Below, one piece after another: positions 6,452 to 13,508 of a stretch of DNA of 13,508 bases. The stretch is from Methanobacteriota archaeon (lineage in GTDB: Archaea; Thermoplasmatota; Thermoplasmata; RBG-16-68-12): assembly GCA_005878415.1 (NCBI GenBank), contig VBMM01000030.1:1-13508 (forward strand), in the 5' to 3' direction. A program made the position numbers and the translations under genes. Under the pieces are notes generated by a model. That model was not told where the DNA came from. It saw nothing but the letters and a program-made list of their open reading frames with translations, and searched no databases. Numbering within the stretch: position 1 is the stretch's first letter; the number at the start of each line of letters is the position of its first letter.

Positions 6452-7603
6452 ATGCGAGTCGGGATCATCGGCGTCGGCCTGACGGCGTTCCGGCCGTCGA
6501 CGCCGGAGTACAGTTGGAAGGAGCTCATGTTCGAGGCCGCGTCCCGCGCGTACGCGGATGCGGGCGTGGATCCTCGGGCCGACGTCGGCTCGTTCGTCAC
6601 GTGCGCCGAGGACTACTACGAGGGATTCGGGATCTTCGACGAGTTCGTCCCGGACCAGCTCGGCGCGGCGCTCCGGCCGACGTGCACCGTCTCGGGCGAC
6701 GGCCTGCAGGGACTCGCGAACGCCTTCATGCAGATCCAGACCGGACTGATCGAGGTCGCCGTCGTCGAGGCGCACAGCAAGATCTCCGACGTCCTCACGC
6801 CGATCGGCATCATCGAGCACGGCCTCGACCCGATCTGGAACAAGCCGCTCGGATTTCATCCGTACGTGGTCGCGGGGCTCGAGGCGGCCGCGTACCTGCG
6901 AGCGACCCACACTCCGACGAAGGCGCTCGACGCGGTGGTCTCGAAGACCCGACGGAATGCCTTGCGGAATCCGATCGCGGCATACGGCGCGGCGGTGGAC
7001 ATGGACCACGTGGCGGCCTCGGAGGCGCGGTTCGAACCGCTCCGGTCGCTCGACATCAGCGGGCCCGCCGACGGCGCGGTCGTCCTCGTCCTCGCGTCGG
7101 ACCGCGCGGCGCGCCGCCTCCATGCGAACCCCGTCTGGATCCGGGGCGTGGGGTGGGCGAGCGACTCCCCGAGCCTCGAGACGCGCGACTGGGCCGGGGC
7201 GACGTACGCGCGCCTGGCGGCCGGCATGGCGTACCGGCTCGCGAAGGTCCGCCGGCCCTCGAGCGAGATCGATGTCGCCGAGGTCGACGACCGGTTCTCC
7301 TACAAGGAGCTGCAGCACCTCGAGGCGCTCGGACTCGCGAAGTCCGGCGAAGCCGGCAAGGCGGCGCTGCGAGGCGCCTACGCCGCGGACGGCCGGCTGC
7401 CCGTCAACATCTCCGGCGGCTCGCTCGGCTGCGGCAACGTGTTCGAGGCGACCGGCTTGCATCGCGCGGCGGAGGTGGCGCTCCAACTGCGGGGCGACGC
7501 GGGCTCGCGGCAGATCGACGGGGCGAAGGTCGGCGTGGCGCAGGCGTGGCGCTTCGTCCCGAGCGCGACGGGGGCCGTCGCCGTGCTGGGGGCGGGACCG
7601 TGA
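6452..7603 (+). CDS. SCP2-type thiolase-like protein, subunit 1 (Cys kept, GHP His replaced by Asn)
   Basis: This 383-residue thiolase-fold protein begins with the VGIIGVG strand typical of SCP2-type thiolases. A cysteine, C78, sits in PTCTVSGDGLQ, where the nucleophilic Cys of thiolases is expected. Near the C-terminus the usual GHP-x-GATG motif reads GCGNVFEATG (326-335), with N329 at the position of the catalytic His. The C-terminal Cys-containing motif is not recognisable. A classic thiolase reaction is therefore doubtful. Related proteins with altered active sites, such as the steroid side-chain retro-aldolase Ltp2, work with a DUF35 partner, and two DUF35 genes follow here. Its stop overlaps the start of the second thiolase-like gene by 4 bases, so the products are probably made together as one complex. 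The true reaction is unknown. Confidence 0.87.
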   Translation: MRVGIIGVGLTAFRPSTPEYSWKELMFEAASRAYADAGVDPRADVGSFVTCAEDYYEGFGIFDEFVPDQLGAALRPTCTVSGDGLQGLANAFMQIQTGLIEVAVVEAHSKISDVLTPIGIIEHGLDPIWNKPLGFHPYVVAGLEAAAYLRATHTPTKALDAVVSKTRRNALRNPIAAYGAAVDMDHVAASEARFEPLRSLDISGPADGAVVLVLASDRAARRLHANPVWIRGVGWASDSPSLETRDWAGATYARLAAGMAYRLAKVRRPSSEIDVAEVDDRFSYKELQHLEALGLAKSGEAGKAALRGAYAADGRLPVNISGGSLGCGNVFEATGLHRAAEVALQLRGDAGSRQIDGAKVGVAQAWRFVPSATGAVAVLGAGP

Positions 7604-8763
7604 GGAAAGTCGGCGTGATCGGCGCGGGCATGACGATCTTCCGACGGCGACTCCAGGAGACCGGGAAGGAGATGTGCTTCGAGGCCACGCGGATGGCGCT
7701 GGATTCCGCCGGCCTGTCGATCGGCGACGTCGACATGGTGGTGAACGGCACCGCGCCGGACGCCTTCGATGGCGTGCACATGAAGGGCGAGTACCTCCTC
7801 GACGGCTGCGGCGGGTACCGCAAGCCGTACACGCGCGTCTTCACGGGCGGCGGGACCGGCGTGTTCAGCACGATCGCGGGCTGGTGGCATGTGGCCTCCG
7901 GCCTCGCGGACGTCGTGCTGGTCGTGAACGAGGAGAAGATGTCCTCCTGCCAGCCGCACCCGCAGTCGGTCTTCGCGCACATCTGGGACCCGATCCTGGA
8001 CCGCCCGCTGAAGCCCAACCTGGTGTGGATCTTCGCGATGGAGATGAACCGCTACATGACGGTCTACGGGATCAAGAAGGAGGACATCGCCCGCGTGGCG
8101 GTCAAGAACAAGCGGAACGCGGTCGGCCATCCGTGCGCCCAGCTCGCGGACGCAAACATCACGGTCGACGACGTCCTGAAGAGCGAGGTCATGGCGTGGC
8201 CCGTCCAGCGGCTCGACATCAGCCCTCCCAGCGACGGCGCGTCCGCCGTCGTGCTGGCGTCGGACGACTTCATCCGCCGGCGACGGATCAAGGACCGCGC
8301 ATGGATCTCCGGCGTCGGGTGGTGCATCGACTCGACGATGTGGACGGACCGGGACCTCGTCTTCCCGGAGTATGTCGCCCGCGCCGCGAAGATGGCGTAC
8401 GGCATGGCGAAGGTCCGCGATCCCCGCCGGGAGATCGACTTCGCGGAGCCGTACGACCCGTTCGACTACAAGGAACTGCACCACCTCGAAGGATTGCTGC
8501 TCGCGAAGAAGGGCGAGGCGCCGACCCTCACCCGGGAAGGCGTGACGCAGCGGGACGGAGACCTGCCCGTCTGCCCGTCCGGCGGGCTGATGGGGGTCGG
8601 CAATCCGATCGCCGCGACGATGGGCATGAAGATCGGCGAGCTGTTCTGGCAGCTCACCGGCCAGGCGGGCAAGCGGCAGATCCCGCACGAGGTCCGCACC
8701 GGGGTGTCGCAGGCGTGGGGCGACCTCATGCAGTACGGCTGCGTGGTGGTGATGCGGGCATGA
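7600..8763 (+). CDS. SCP2-type thiolase-like protein, subunit 2 (nucleophilic Cys and GHP His both absent)
   Basis: This 387-residue protein starts at a GTG that overlaps the previous stop (GTGA), giving (M)RKVGVIGAGMTIF as in the preceding paralogue. Shared landmarks are the N-terminal strand, a YKEL-x-HLE segment in both proteins, and a C-terminal QAW motif. Where thiolases have the nucleophilic Cys, this protein has T82-G83 in RVFTGGGTGVFS. The GHP motif reads GVGNPIAATMG, with N335 in place of His. It is thus either a non-thiolase acyl-CoA lyase/synthase or a structural subunit supporting subunit 1. A run near residues 111-128 with MSSCQPHPQ is absent from the paralogue, so the pair is not a recent duplication. 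The next gene overlaps it by 4 bases (ATGA). Confidence 0.87.
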   Translation: MRKVGVIGAGMTIFRRRLQETGKEMCFEATRMALDSAGLSIGDVDMVVNGTAPDAFDGVHMKGEYLLDGCGGYRKPYTRVFTGGGTGVFSTIAGWWHVASGLADVVLVVNEEKMSSCQPHPQSVFAHIWDPILDRPLKPNLVWIFAMEMNRYMTVYGIKKEDIARVAVKNKRNAVGHPCAQLADANITVDDVLKSEVMAWPVQRLDISPPSDGASAVVLASDDFIRRRRIKDRAWISGVGWCIDSTMWTDRDLVFPEYVARAAKMAYGMAKVRDPRREIDFAEPYDPFDYKELHHLEGLLLAKKGEAPTLTREGVTQRDGDLPVCPSGGLMGVGNPIAATMGMKIGELFWQLTGQAGKRQIPHEVRTGVSQAWGDLMQYGCVVVMRA

Positions 8764-9281
8764 CCGCTCGCGTCGCGAAGTGGCCCGGGGTCGAGCTGAG
8801 CGCCGCCGACCTGCTCGAGGGAAAGGTCACCCAGACGCGGTTCCGGCCGGACGCCAAGTACGCGTGGTCCGCGGGCGAGGCGATCTCCCGGTTCCTCGAA
8901 GAGCTCCAAGCCGGCCGTCTGATCGCGCGGACCTGTCATCGCTGCGAACGCATCTTGTTCCCGCCGCGGATGTTCTGCGAGGAATGCTTCCGGCCGACGG
9001 ATGCGTGGACGTACATCCGCGACACCGGCACGATCGAGACGTACTCGGTCTCGTATCTCGACACGGATGCGAAGCGGATCTCGGAGCCGATCCTGGTCGG
9101 CGTCGTGAGCCTCGACGGCGCCTCCCCGAAGATGGGGATGATGCACTACTTCGGCGAGATGACGAAAGACGAGATCCGGATCGGCATGCGGGTGAGGGCT
9201 GTCTGGAGGCCCGCGGAGGAGCGGAAGGGGAGCGTCCTCGACATCCGCTACTTCCGGCCGCTGCGGGAGGGGGAACGATGA
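8760..9281 (+). CDS. DUF35 zinc-ribbon/OB-fold acyl-CoA-binding-type protein, first copy
   Basis: This 173-residue protein has a DUF35 layout. A helical N-terminal part is followed by a four-Cys zinc ribbon, C59-x2-C62 and C73-x2-C76, with LFPPRMFCEEC between and after the pairs. A beta-rich OB-like domain runs from about residue 85 to the end. DUF35 proteins pair with thiolase-fold enzymes; in archaeal acetoacetyl-CoA thiolase/HMG-CoA synthase complexes they bridge subunits and shield the CoA intermediate, and in the Ltp2 aldolase system they are needed for activity. The start overlaps the thiolase-like stop by 4 bases and the end overlaps the next DUF35 start the same way. It has an extra N-terminal stretch of about 30 residues compared with many DUF35 proteins. 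The partner is most likely one of the two thiolase-like subunits. Confidence 0.9.
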   Translation: MTARVAKWPGVELSAADLLEGKVTQTRFRPDAKYAWSAGEAISRFLEELQAGRLIARTCHRCERILFPPRMFCEECFRPTDAWTYIRDTGTIETYSVSYLDTDAKRISEPILVGVVSLDGASPKMGMMHYFGEMTKDEIRIGMRVRAVWRPAEERKGSVLDIRYFRPLREGER

Positions 9282-9760
9282 CCTTCCTCGAGCGGACGAC
9301 GGACGCCCGGCGGTACCGGGCCTGGGAGGGGAACATGGAGGCCGACTACATCTACACATCCGGCCTCGCCGGGCAACGGTTCTTCGTCGCGCTTCGGGAC
9401 GAGGGCCGCCTCCTCGCCGCTCGGTGCACCGCGTGCGGCCTCGACTACCTCCCGCCGCGGATCTTCTGCGAGGAGTGCTTCGCGGAGCTCACGGAGTTCG
9501 TCCCCGTCCCGCCGGAGGGCCAGGTCGCCTCCCTCACGGTCGCCCACCAAGACCGCACCGGGGCCCTCGCATCGCCGCCGCAGGTCTGGGCGTTCGTCAC
9601 GTTCAAGGGGGTACGCGGTGGGCTGCTCCACCGCCTCCTGGCGACCCCGGACGCCGCCCGGCCGGGGATGCGCGTCCACATCCGGGTCCGACCGCGGGAG
9701 GCGCGGACCGGGACGATCGCAGACATCGAAGGGTTCGAGCCCGCCCGTTCCACAAAATGA
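9278..9760 (+). CDS. DUF35 zinc-ribbon/OB-fold acyl-CoA-binding-type protein, second copy
   Basis: This 160-residue DUF35 protein is the last gene of the four-gene overlapping operon. The zinc-ribbon cysteines are C50, C53, C64 and C67, with LPPRIFCEEC very like the first copy. The rest of the protein, including the OB-like half, has diverged strongly. The region before the ribbon contains MEADYIYTSGLAGQRFF, different from copy one. Two diverged DUF35 proteins next to two diverged thiolase-like proteins suggest one DUF35 partner per thiolase-fold subunit; this pairing is an inference. The ATG overlaps the previous stop (ATGA). Translation ends 50 nt before the GTPase gene, and I see no clear terminator there. 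Confidence 0.88.
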   Translation: MTFLERTTDARRYRAWEGNMEADYIYTSGLAGQRFFVALRDEGRLLAARCTACGLDYLPPRIFCEECFAELTEFVPVPPEGQVASLTVAHQDRTGALASPPQVWAFVTFKGVRGGLLHRLLATPDAARPGMRVHIRVRPREARTGTIADIEGFEPARSTK

Positions 9761-9776
9761 AAACCAGCCCGACGGC

Positions 9777-9784
9777 TTGATAAC
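9777..9784 (+). promoter_or_regulatory. TATA-like box of the GTPase gene
   Basis: TTGATAAC is centred about 30 nt upstream of the ATG at 9811, in a 50-bp gap with no Shine-Dalgarno sequence. It suggests independent transcription with a leader of a few bases or none. The match to BoxA is only moderate. Confidence 0.35.
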
Positions 9785-9810
9785 CCCCCTCCTGGCTATC
9801 AACGGCTGAC

Positions 9811-10377
9811 ATGCTGCGCAGGCCCTCGATAGACCCGGAGTCGAAGACCTACAAGTTCAAGATCTGCCTCGTCGGCGAGGAGGGCGTCGGCAAGACGAGC
9901 CTCATCCACCGCTTCGTGTCCGGCGCGTTCGACGAATCGTACATCCGCACCCTGGGCGCCGTCGTGTCGAAGAAAACCGTCGCCTTGGGGTCGGTGCAAG
10001 GCCGCCCGGTCCAAGTCGACATGATGATCCTGGACATTATGGGCAAAAGAACCTTCCTGCAGCTCTTCAAGGAAGCGTACTTTCACGGCGCGAAAGGCGT
10101 CCTGGCGGTGTTCGACACGACCCGCGTGGCGTCCCTGCGCGACCTGACGAAGTGGATCGACGGCGTGCGCGACTCGGTCGGCCCCATCCCGGTGTACGCG
10201 CTCGGCAACAAGACGGACCTCACGCACCGCCGCGAAACGACACCGGAGGAAGCCTCGTCCATCCTGCGGTCGTACGAGTGCCCGGTCCTCTACACGTCGG
10301 CGAAGTCGGGCGACAACGTCGAGCAGGCGTTCCAAGGCCTCGCGAAGACGATCGTCGAGTCGCTCGTTACCGAGTAG
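9811..10377 (+). CDS. Ras/Rab-like small GTPase
   Basis: This 188-residue single-domain GTPase probably acts as a nucleotide-dependent switch. The P-loop GEEGVGKTS is at 22-30, a candidate switch I threonine is T47, and the G3 motif is D75-x-x-G78. The G4 motif NKTD is at 133-136 and the G5-like TSAKSG at 162-167. The residue after G78 is K79, where Ras-family proteins usually have the catalytic Gln, so intrinsic hydrolysis may be slow or may use another mechanism. There is no C-terminal Cys for lipid attachment, so membrane anchoring would need a partner. The gene stands alone, 50 nt from both neighbours, without an evident GEF or GAP in the window. It is distinct from the MeaB GTPase further downstream, and its cellular role is unknown. 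Confidence 0.88.
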   Translation: MLRRPSIDPESKTYKFKICLVGEEGVGKTSLIHRFVSGAFDESYIRTLGAVVSKKTVALGSVQGRPVQVDMMILDIMGKRTFLQLFKEAYFHGAKGVLAVFDTTRVASLRDLTKWIDGVRDSVGPIPVYALGNKTDLTHRRETTPEEASSILRSYECPVLYTSAKSGDNVEQAFQGLAKTIVESLVTE

Positions 10378-10389
10378 CGGCGCAATCAT

Positions 10390-10397
10390 CTTATAGG
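10390..10397 (+). promoter_or_regulatory. TATA box of the mutase operon
   Basis: CTTATAGG lies in the 50-bp gap after the GTPase gene. The usual spacing predicts a transcription start near 10420 and a leader of about 8 nt, which begins in the GAGGG (10419-10423) before the ATG. It probably drives the mutase, cobalamin-binding and chaperone genes together. Confidence 0.5.
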
Positions 10398-10427
10398 CAC
10401 CGGCGTTTGAAACCACCCGAGGGTTTC

Positions 10428-12107
10428 ATGCGCAACGCGGACGAGCGCCGCGGTCTCGAAAAGGAACGGAAGCGGTGGGAGGAGACAACGCTCAAGGACG
10501 CCCTGAAAGTCCTCCCGGAACGCCGCAAGGAGTTCCTGACGACCTCCAGCCGCACCGTCAAGCGGCTCTACACGCCCCTCGATATCGCCGACAAGCCCTC
10601 CGTGGACCGACTCGGCGCACCGGGCGAGTTCCCTTTCACCCGCGGCATCCACCCCACGATGTACCGAGGCCGCCTCTGGACGATGCGGATGTTCGCCGGT
10701 TACGGGAGCGCGGAGGACACGAACGAGCGGTTCAAGTACCTCATCGCGCACGGCGAGACCGGCCTCAGCGTCGCGTTCGACATGCCCACGCTGTACGGAT
10801 ACGACACGGACGACGCGGAGGCGAAAGGCGAGTTTGGCACGTGCGGCGTGGCGGTCTCGTCCCTCGAAGACATGAAGATCCTGTTCGACGGGATCGACGT
10901 CGGGGAGGTGAGCACATCGATGACGATCAACTCGCCGGCGAGCGTCATCTGGGCGATGTACCTCGCGATGGCGGAGGAACGCGGTGCGTCCTGGTCTACG
11001 CTCCGCGGGACGATCCAGAACGACATCCTGAAGGAGTACCAGGCGCAGAAGGAGTGGATCTTCCCGCCCGAGCCCTCGATGCGGCTCGTGGTCGACACGT
11101 TCGAATTCGGTTCCGCGCAGGTGCCGCAGTGGAACACGATCTCGATCAGCGGGTACCACATCCGCGAGGCGGGTGCGACGGCGGCCCAAGAGCTCGCCTT
11201 CACCCTCGCGAACGGCATGGAATACGTGAGGTGGGGCATCGACCGCGGCCTGGCGGTCGACGACTTCGCGCCCCGCCTGTCGTTCTTCTTCAACGCGCAC
11301 AACGATCTCTTCGAGGAGCTCGCGAAGTACCGGGCCGCCCGGCGGATCTGGGCGCGGGAGATGCGCGACACGTTCGGCGCGAAGAATCCGCGCTCGTGGC
11401 TCTTGCGGTTTCACACGCAGACGGCCGGGGTGAGCCTGACCGCCCAACAGCCGGAGGTCAACATCGTCCGTACGACGGTGCAGGCCCTCGCCGCGGTCCT
11501 CGGCGGCACGCAGTCGCTGCACACGAACGCGTACGACGAGGCGTACCAGGTGCCGAACGAGAAGGCGGCGCGGATCGCCCTCCGGACGCAGCAGATCCTG
11601 GCGCACGAGAGCGGCGTCGCGAACACGGTCGACCCGCTCGGCGGCTCGTATTTCCTCGAGGCGCTCACGGACGAGCTCGAGGAGGACGCGTACCGATACT
11701 TCGATCGGATCTCCGGTCTCGGCGGCGTGATCCCGGCGATCCGCAAAGGGTTCTTCCAGCAGGAGATCGCGAACTCCGCGTACCGCTACCAGCGGGAGAT
11801 CGAGGACGGAGAGCGCACGATCGTCGGCGTCAACGACTTCACCGTCGACGAGCAGTCCGAGGTCGAGCCGCTGCGCGTCTCCGAGGCGTCGTTCCGAGGA
11901 CAGCTCGAGCGGCTCCGCCGGATCCGACGCGTTCGGGACGCCAAGAAGCATGCCCGCGCCTTGGACCGTCTCCGCGCGGGATGCGAAGGCGACGAGAACA
12001 CGATGCCGCTGATCCTCGACGCCGTGCGCGCGAAGGCGACGCTCGGCGAGATCTGCGACGTGATGCGCGAGGTCTTCGGCGTCTGGGAGGAACCGCTGCT
12101 CTACTGA
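10428..12107 (+). CDS. B12-dependent acyl-CoA mutase catalytic subunit (methylmalonyl-CoA mutase family, isobutyryl-CoA mutase-like)
   Basis: This 559-residue protein is the catalytic (alpha) chain of a two-subunit adenosylcobalamin-dependent mutase. It has the TIM-barrel core and no cobalamin-binding domain. Family landmarks include the PFTRG segment (69-73), GLSVAFDMPT (112-121), GTIQNDILKEY (194-204), SISGYHIREAG and a late QSLHTN-x-YDEA stretch. Residues that set substrate choice are F89 (in RMFAGYG) and Q207 (in YQAQKEWIF). Methylmalonyl-CoA mutase has Tyr89 and Arg207 there and isobutyryl-CoA mutase has Phe and Gln. The likely reaction is therefore isobutyryl-CoA to n-butyryl-CoA, or a related uncharged substrate, rather than methylmalonyl-CoA to succinyl-CoA. 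An upstream in-frame extension exists only by overlapping the GTPase gene. The start at 10428 has a TATA box and a GAGGG sequence in front of it. The cobalamin subunit follows after 9 nt. Confidence 0.9.
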   Translation: MRNADERRGLEKERKRWEETTLKDALKVLPERRKEFLTTSSRTVKRLYTPLDIADKPSVDRLGAPGEFPFTRGIHPTMYRGRLWTMRMFAGYGSAEDTNERFKYLIAHGETGLSVAFDMPTLYGYDTDDAEAKGEFGTCGVAVSSLEDMKILFDGIDVGEVSTSMTINSPASVIWAMYLAMAEERGASWSTLRGTIQNDILKEYQAQKEWIFPPEPSMRLVVDTFEFGSAQVPQWNTISISGYHIREAGATAAQELAFTLANGMEYVRWGIDRGLAVDDFAPRLSFFFNAHNDLFEELAKYRAARRIWAREMRDTFGAKNPRSWLLRFHTQTAGVSLTAQQPEVNIVRTTVQALAAVLGGTQSLHTNAYDEAYQVPNEKAARIALRTQQILAHESGVANTVDPLGGSYFLEALTDELEEDAYRYFDRISGLGGVIPAIRKGFFQQEIANSAYRYQREIEDGERTIVGVNDFTVDEQSEVEPLRVSEASFRGQLERLRRIRRVRDAKKHARALDRLRAGCEGDENTMPLILDAVRAKATLGEICDVMREVFGVWEEPLLY

Positions 12108-12116
12108 GGGTGCGCC

Positions 12117-12515
<399 letters not shown>

Positions 12516-12519
12516 GGCG

Positions 12520-13500
12520 GTGACCCGCCGGACCGCGTCCCCCCGACGACCGCGGGACTCGGTCCCCGAGCTGGTCCGGGCCCTCCTCCGGGGGGAGAAG
12601 CGGGCAGCGGGGAAGGTCATCTCGCTCATCGAGGACGACGAGGCCGAGGCGGTCGAGGCCGTCGCGCGGATCTTTCCGCACACGGGTCGCGCCCATGTCG
12701 TCGGGTTCACGGGGCCGCCGGGAGCGGGGAAGAGTTCGCTGATCAACCGCCTGGTCCGCACGTTCCGAGCGAAGGACAAGAAGGTCGGCGTCGTGGCGGT
12801 CGATCCGACGTCCCCGTATTCGGGCGGCGCGGTACTGGGCGACCGCATCCGAATGGCCGACACGGGCGTCGATCCCGGCGTCTTCATCCGATCGATGGCG
12901 ACGCGCGGGCACGCGGGGGGGCTCGCCCTCGCGACGTTCGATGCCGTCCGGGTGCTCGACGCACTCGGCATGGACGTGGTGTTCGTCGAGACGGTCGGCG
13001 CGGGACAGAGCGAGGTGGAGATTGCGACCCGTGCCCACACGACGGTCGTCGTCGAGATGCCCCTGACCGGGGACGTGGTCCAGACCATGAAGGCGGGGAT
13101 CCTGGAGATCGGCGACGTCTACGTCGTGAACAAGGTGGACCTGGGCAACGACGACGTCCTCGTGGCGAACCTGAAGTTCCAGCTCGAGGCCCGCGACGGT
13201 TGGACGCCGCCGATCGTCCGCACGATAGCGACCGATGGCCGCGGAATCGACGAACTCGCCGACGCCCTGATGCGGCATGCGGAGTTCCTCGACCGGACCG
13301 GTCTCCGGCGAAACCGGGAAGTGGCACGGGCCCGGCTCGAAATCCTGGAGAACGCGCAACGATCCCTCGCCCGTCGGGTCGAGGACACCTCCCGGTTGGG
13401 CGCGGCGTTCGACCAACTCGCGCAGGATGTCGCCGATCGCCGGATCGACCCGCACGCCGCGGCCGTGAAGCTCCTCAAGCCGCCACGAAAGGCCCGATAG
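12520..13500 (+). CDS. meaB: MeaB/ArgK-type G3E GTPase, mutase chaperone
   Basis: This 326-residue P-loop GTPase of the MeaB/MMAA type protects the B12 mutase from inactivation and gates cofactor loading. The P-loop GPPGAGKSS is at 65-73. The family-typical VDPTSPYSGGAVLGDR is at 94-109, VETVGAGQSE at 156-165 and the guanine-specific NKVD at 204-207. The C-terminal helical arm (about 265-326) is probably the dimerisation region. Length is normal. The GTG start at 12520 lies 4 nt after the previous stop, and a purine-rich GTGAGG overlapping that stop could serve as the ribosome site. Its position directly after the two mutase genes identifies its client. In the switch-like region it reads MPLTGDVVQ (180-188), where many homologues have a P-G-x-G-D pattern. 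The old name ArgK (arginine transport kinase) does not apply. Confidence 0.94.
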   Translation: MTRRTASPRRPRDSVPELVRALLRGEKRAAGKVISLIEDDEAEAVEAVARIFPHTGRAHVVGFTGPPGAGKSSLINRLVRTFRAKDKKVGVVAVDPTSPYSGGAVLGDRIRMADTGVDPGVFIRSMATRGHAGGLALATFDAVRVLDALGMDVVFVETVGAGQSEVEIATRAHTTVVVEMPLTGDVVQTMKAGILEIGDVYVVNKVDLGNDDVLVANLKFQLEARDGWTPPIVRTIATDGRGIDELADALMRHAEFLDRTGLRRNREVARARLEILENAQRSLARRVEDTSRLGAAFDQLAQDVADRRIDPHAAAVKLLKPPRKAR

Positions 13501-13508
13501 GAGTCAGG

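Noticed and set aside
6957..8759. Upstream extension of the first DUF35 frame across both thiolase-like genes
   Set aside because: This part is an Arg/Ser-rich shadow. The real protein begins at the ATG at 8760, which overlaps the preceding stop and starts the recognisable DUF35 sequence.
6452..9760. Canonical archaeal acetoacetyl-CoA thiolase/HMG-CoA synthase operon
   Set aside because: No HMG-CoA synthase gene is present, and both thiolase-like proteins have Asn in place of the GHP histidine.
9749..9770. Possible third copy of the intergenic element at the end of the DUF35 operon (CCACAAAATGAAAACCAGCC)
   Set aside because: Only a short A-rich word resembles copies A and B, it overlaps coding sequence and a stop codon, and neither palindrome is present.
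10428..12107. 2-hydroxyisobutyryl-CoA mutase assignment
   Set aside because: That enzyme has Ile at the F89 position and an Asp where this protein has A116. Only the Gln at 207 agrees.

Overview
The window looks like a GC-rich archaeal chromosome segment, probably from a euryarchaeal or Thermoplasmata-like lineage; the lineage is an inference from gene content, not a database match. The archaeal signs are an archaeal-type alanyl-tRNA synthetase with an N-terminal Cys cluster, TATA boxes placed about 26 nt upstream of apparently leaderless starts, thiolase-like genes paired with DUF35 zinc-ribbon/OB proteins, a stand-alone Ras-like GTPase, and a two-subunit B12-dependent acyl-CoA mutase. I see no rRNA, tRNA, CRISPR array, insertion sequence or integrase. 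No gene-free stretch exceeds about 150 bases.

Left half (1-6336), all on the minus strand. Read in the direction of transcription it contains a DEDD-type exonuclease-like protein (5761-6336), an acyl-CoA dehydrogenase (4494-5636), alaS followed 1 nt later by a VIT1/CCC1-like membrane protein (1670-4369 and 1081-1668), and a site-2 protease running off the left edge (1-1040). The two intergenic gaps on either side of the acyl-CoA dehydrogenase carry related copies of a roughly 60-bp palindrome-containing element. A nested palindrome also lies over that gene's likely promoter.

Right half (6452-13500), all on the plus strand. First comes a four-gene operon with 4-base stop/start overlaps: two divergent SCP2-type thiolase-like proteins, then two DUF35 proteins. 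A Ras-like small GTPase with its own promoter follows. The last block is a three-gene B12 mutase operon: catalytic subunit, cobalamin-binding subunit and MeaB-type GTPase chaperone.

The metabolic genes suggest short- or branched-chain acyl-CoA metabolism: dehydrogenation by the acyl-CoA dehydrogenase, C-C bond formation or cleavage by the thiolase/DUF35 complex, and carbon-skeleton rearrangement by the mutase. Two details argue against default names. The mutase has Phe89 and Gln207 where methylmalonyl-CoA mutase has Tyr89 and Arg207, which is the isobutyryl-CoA mutase pattern. Both thiolase-like subunits have Asn where the catalytic GHP histidine should be, and the second also lacks the nucleophilic Cys. 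The four-gene operon is therefore better read as a specialised heteromeric acyl-CoA enzyme of unknown reaction than as an acetyl-CoA acetyltransferase.
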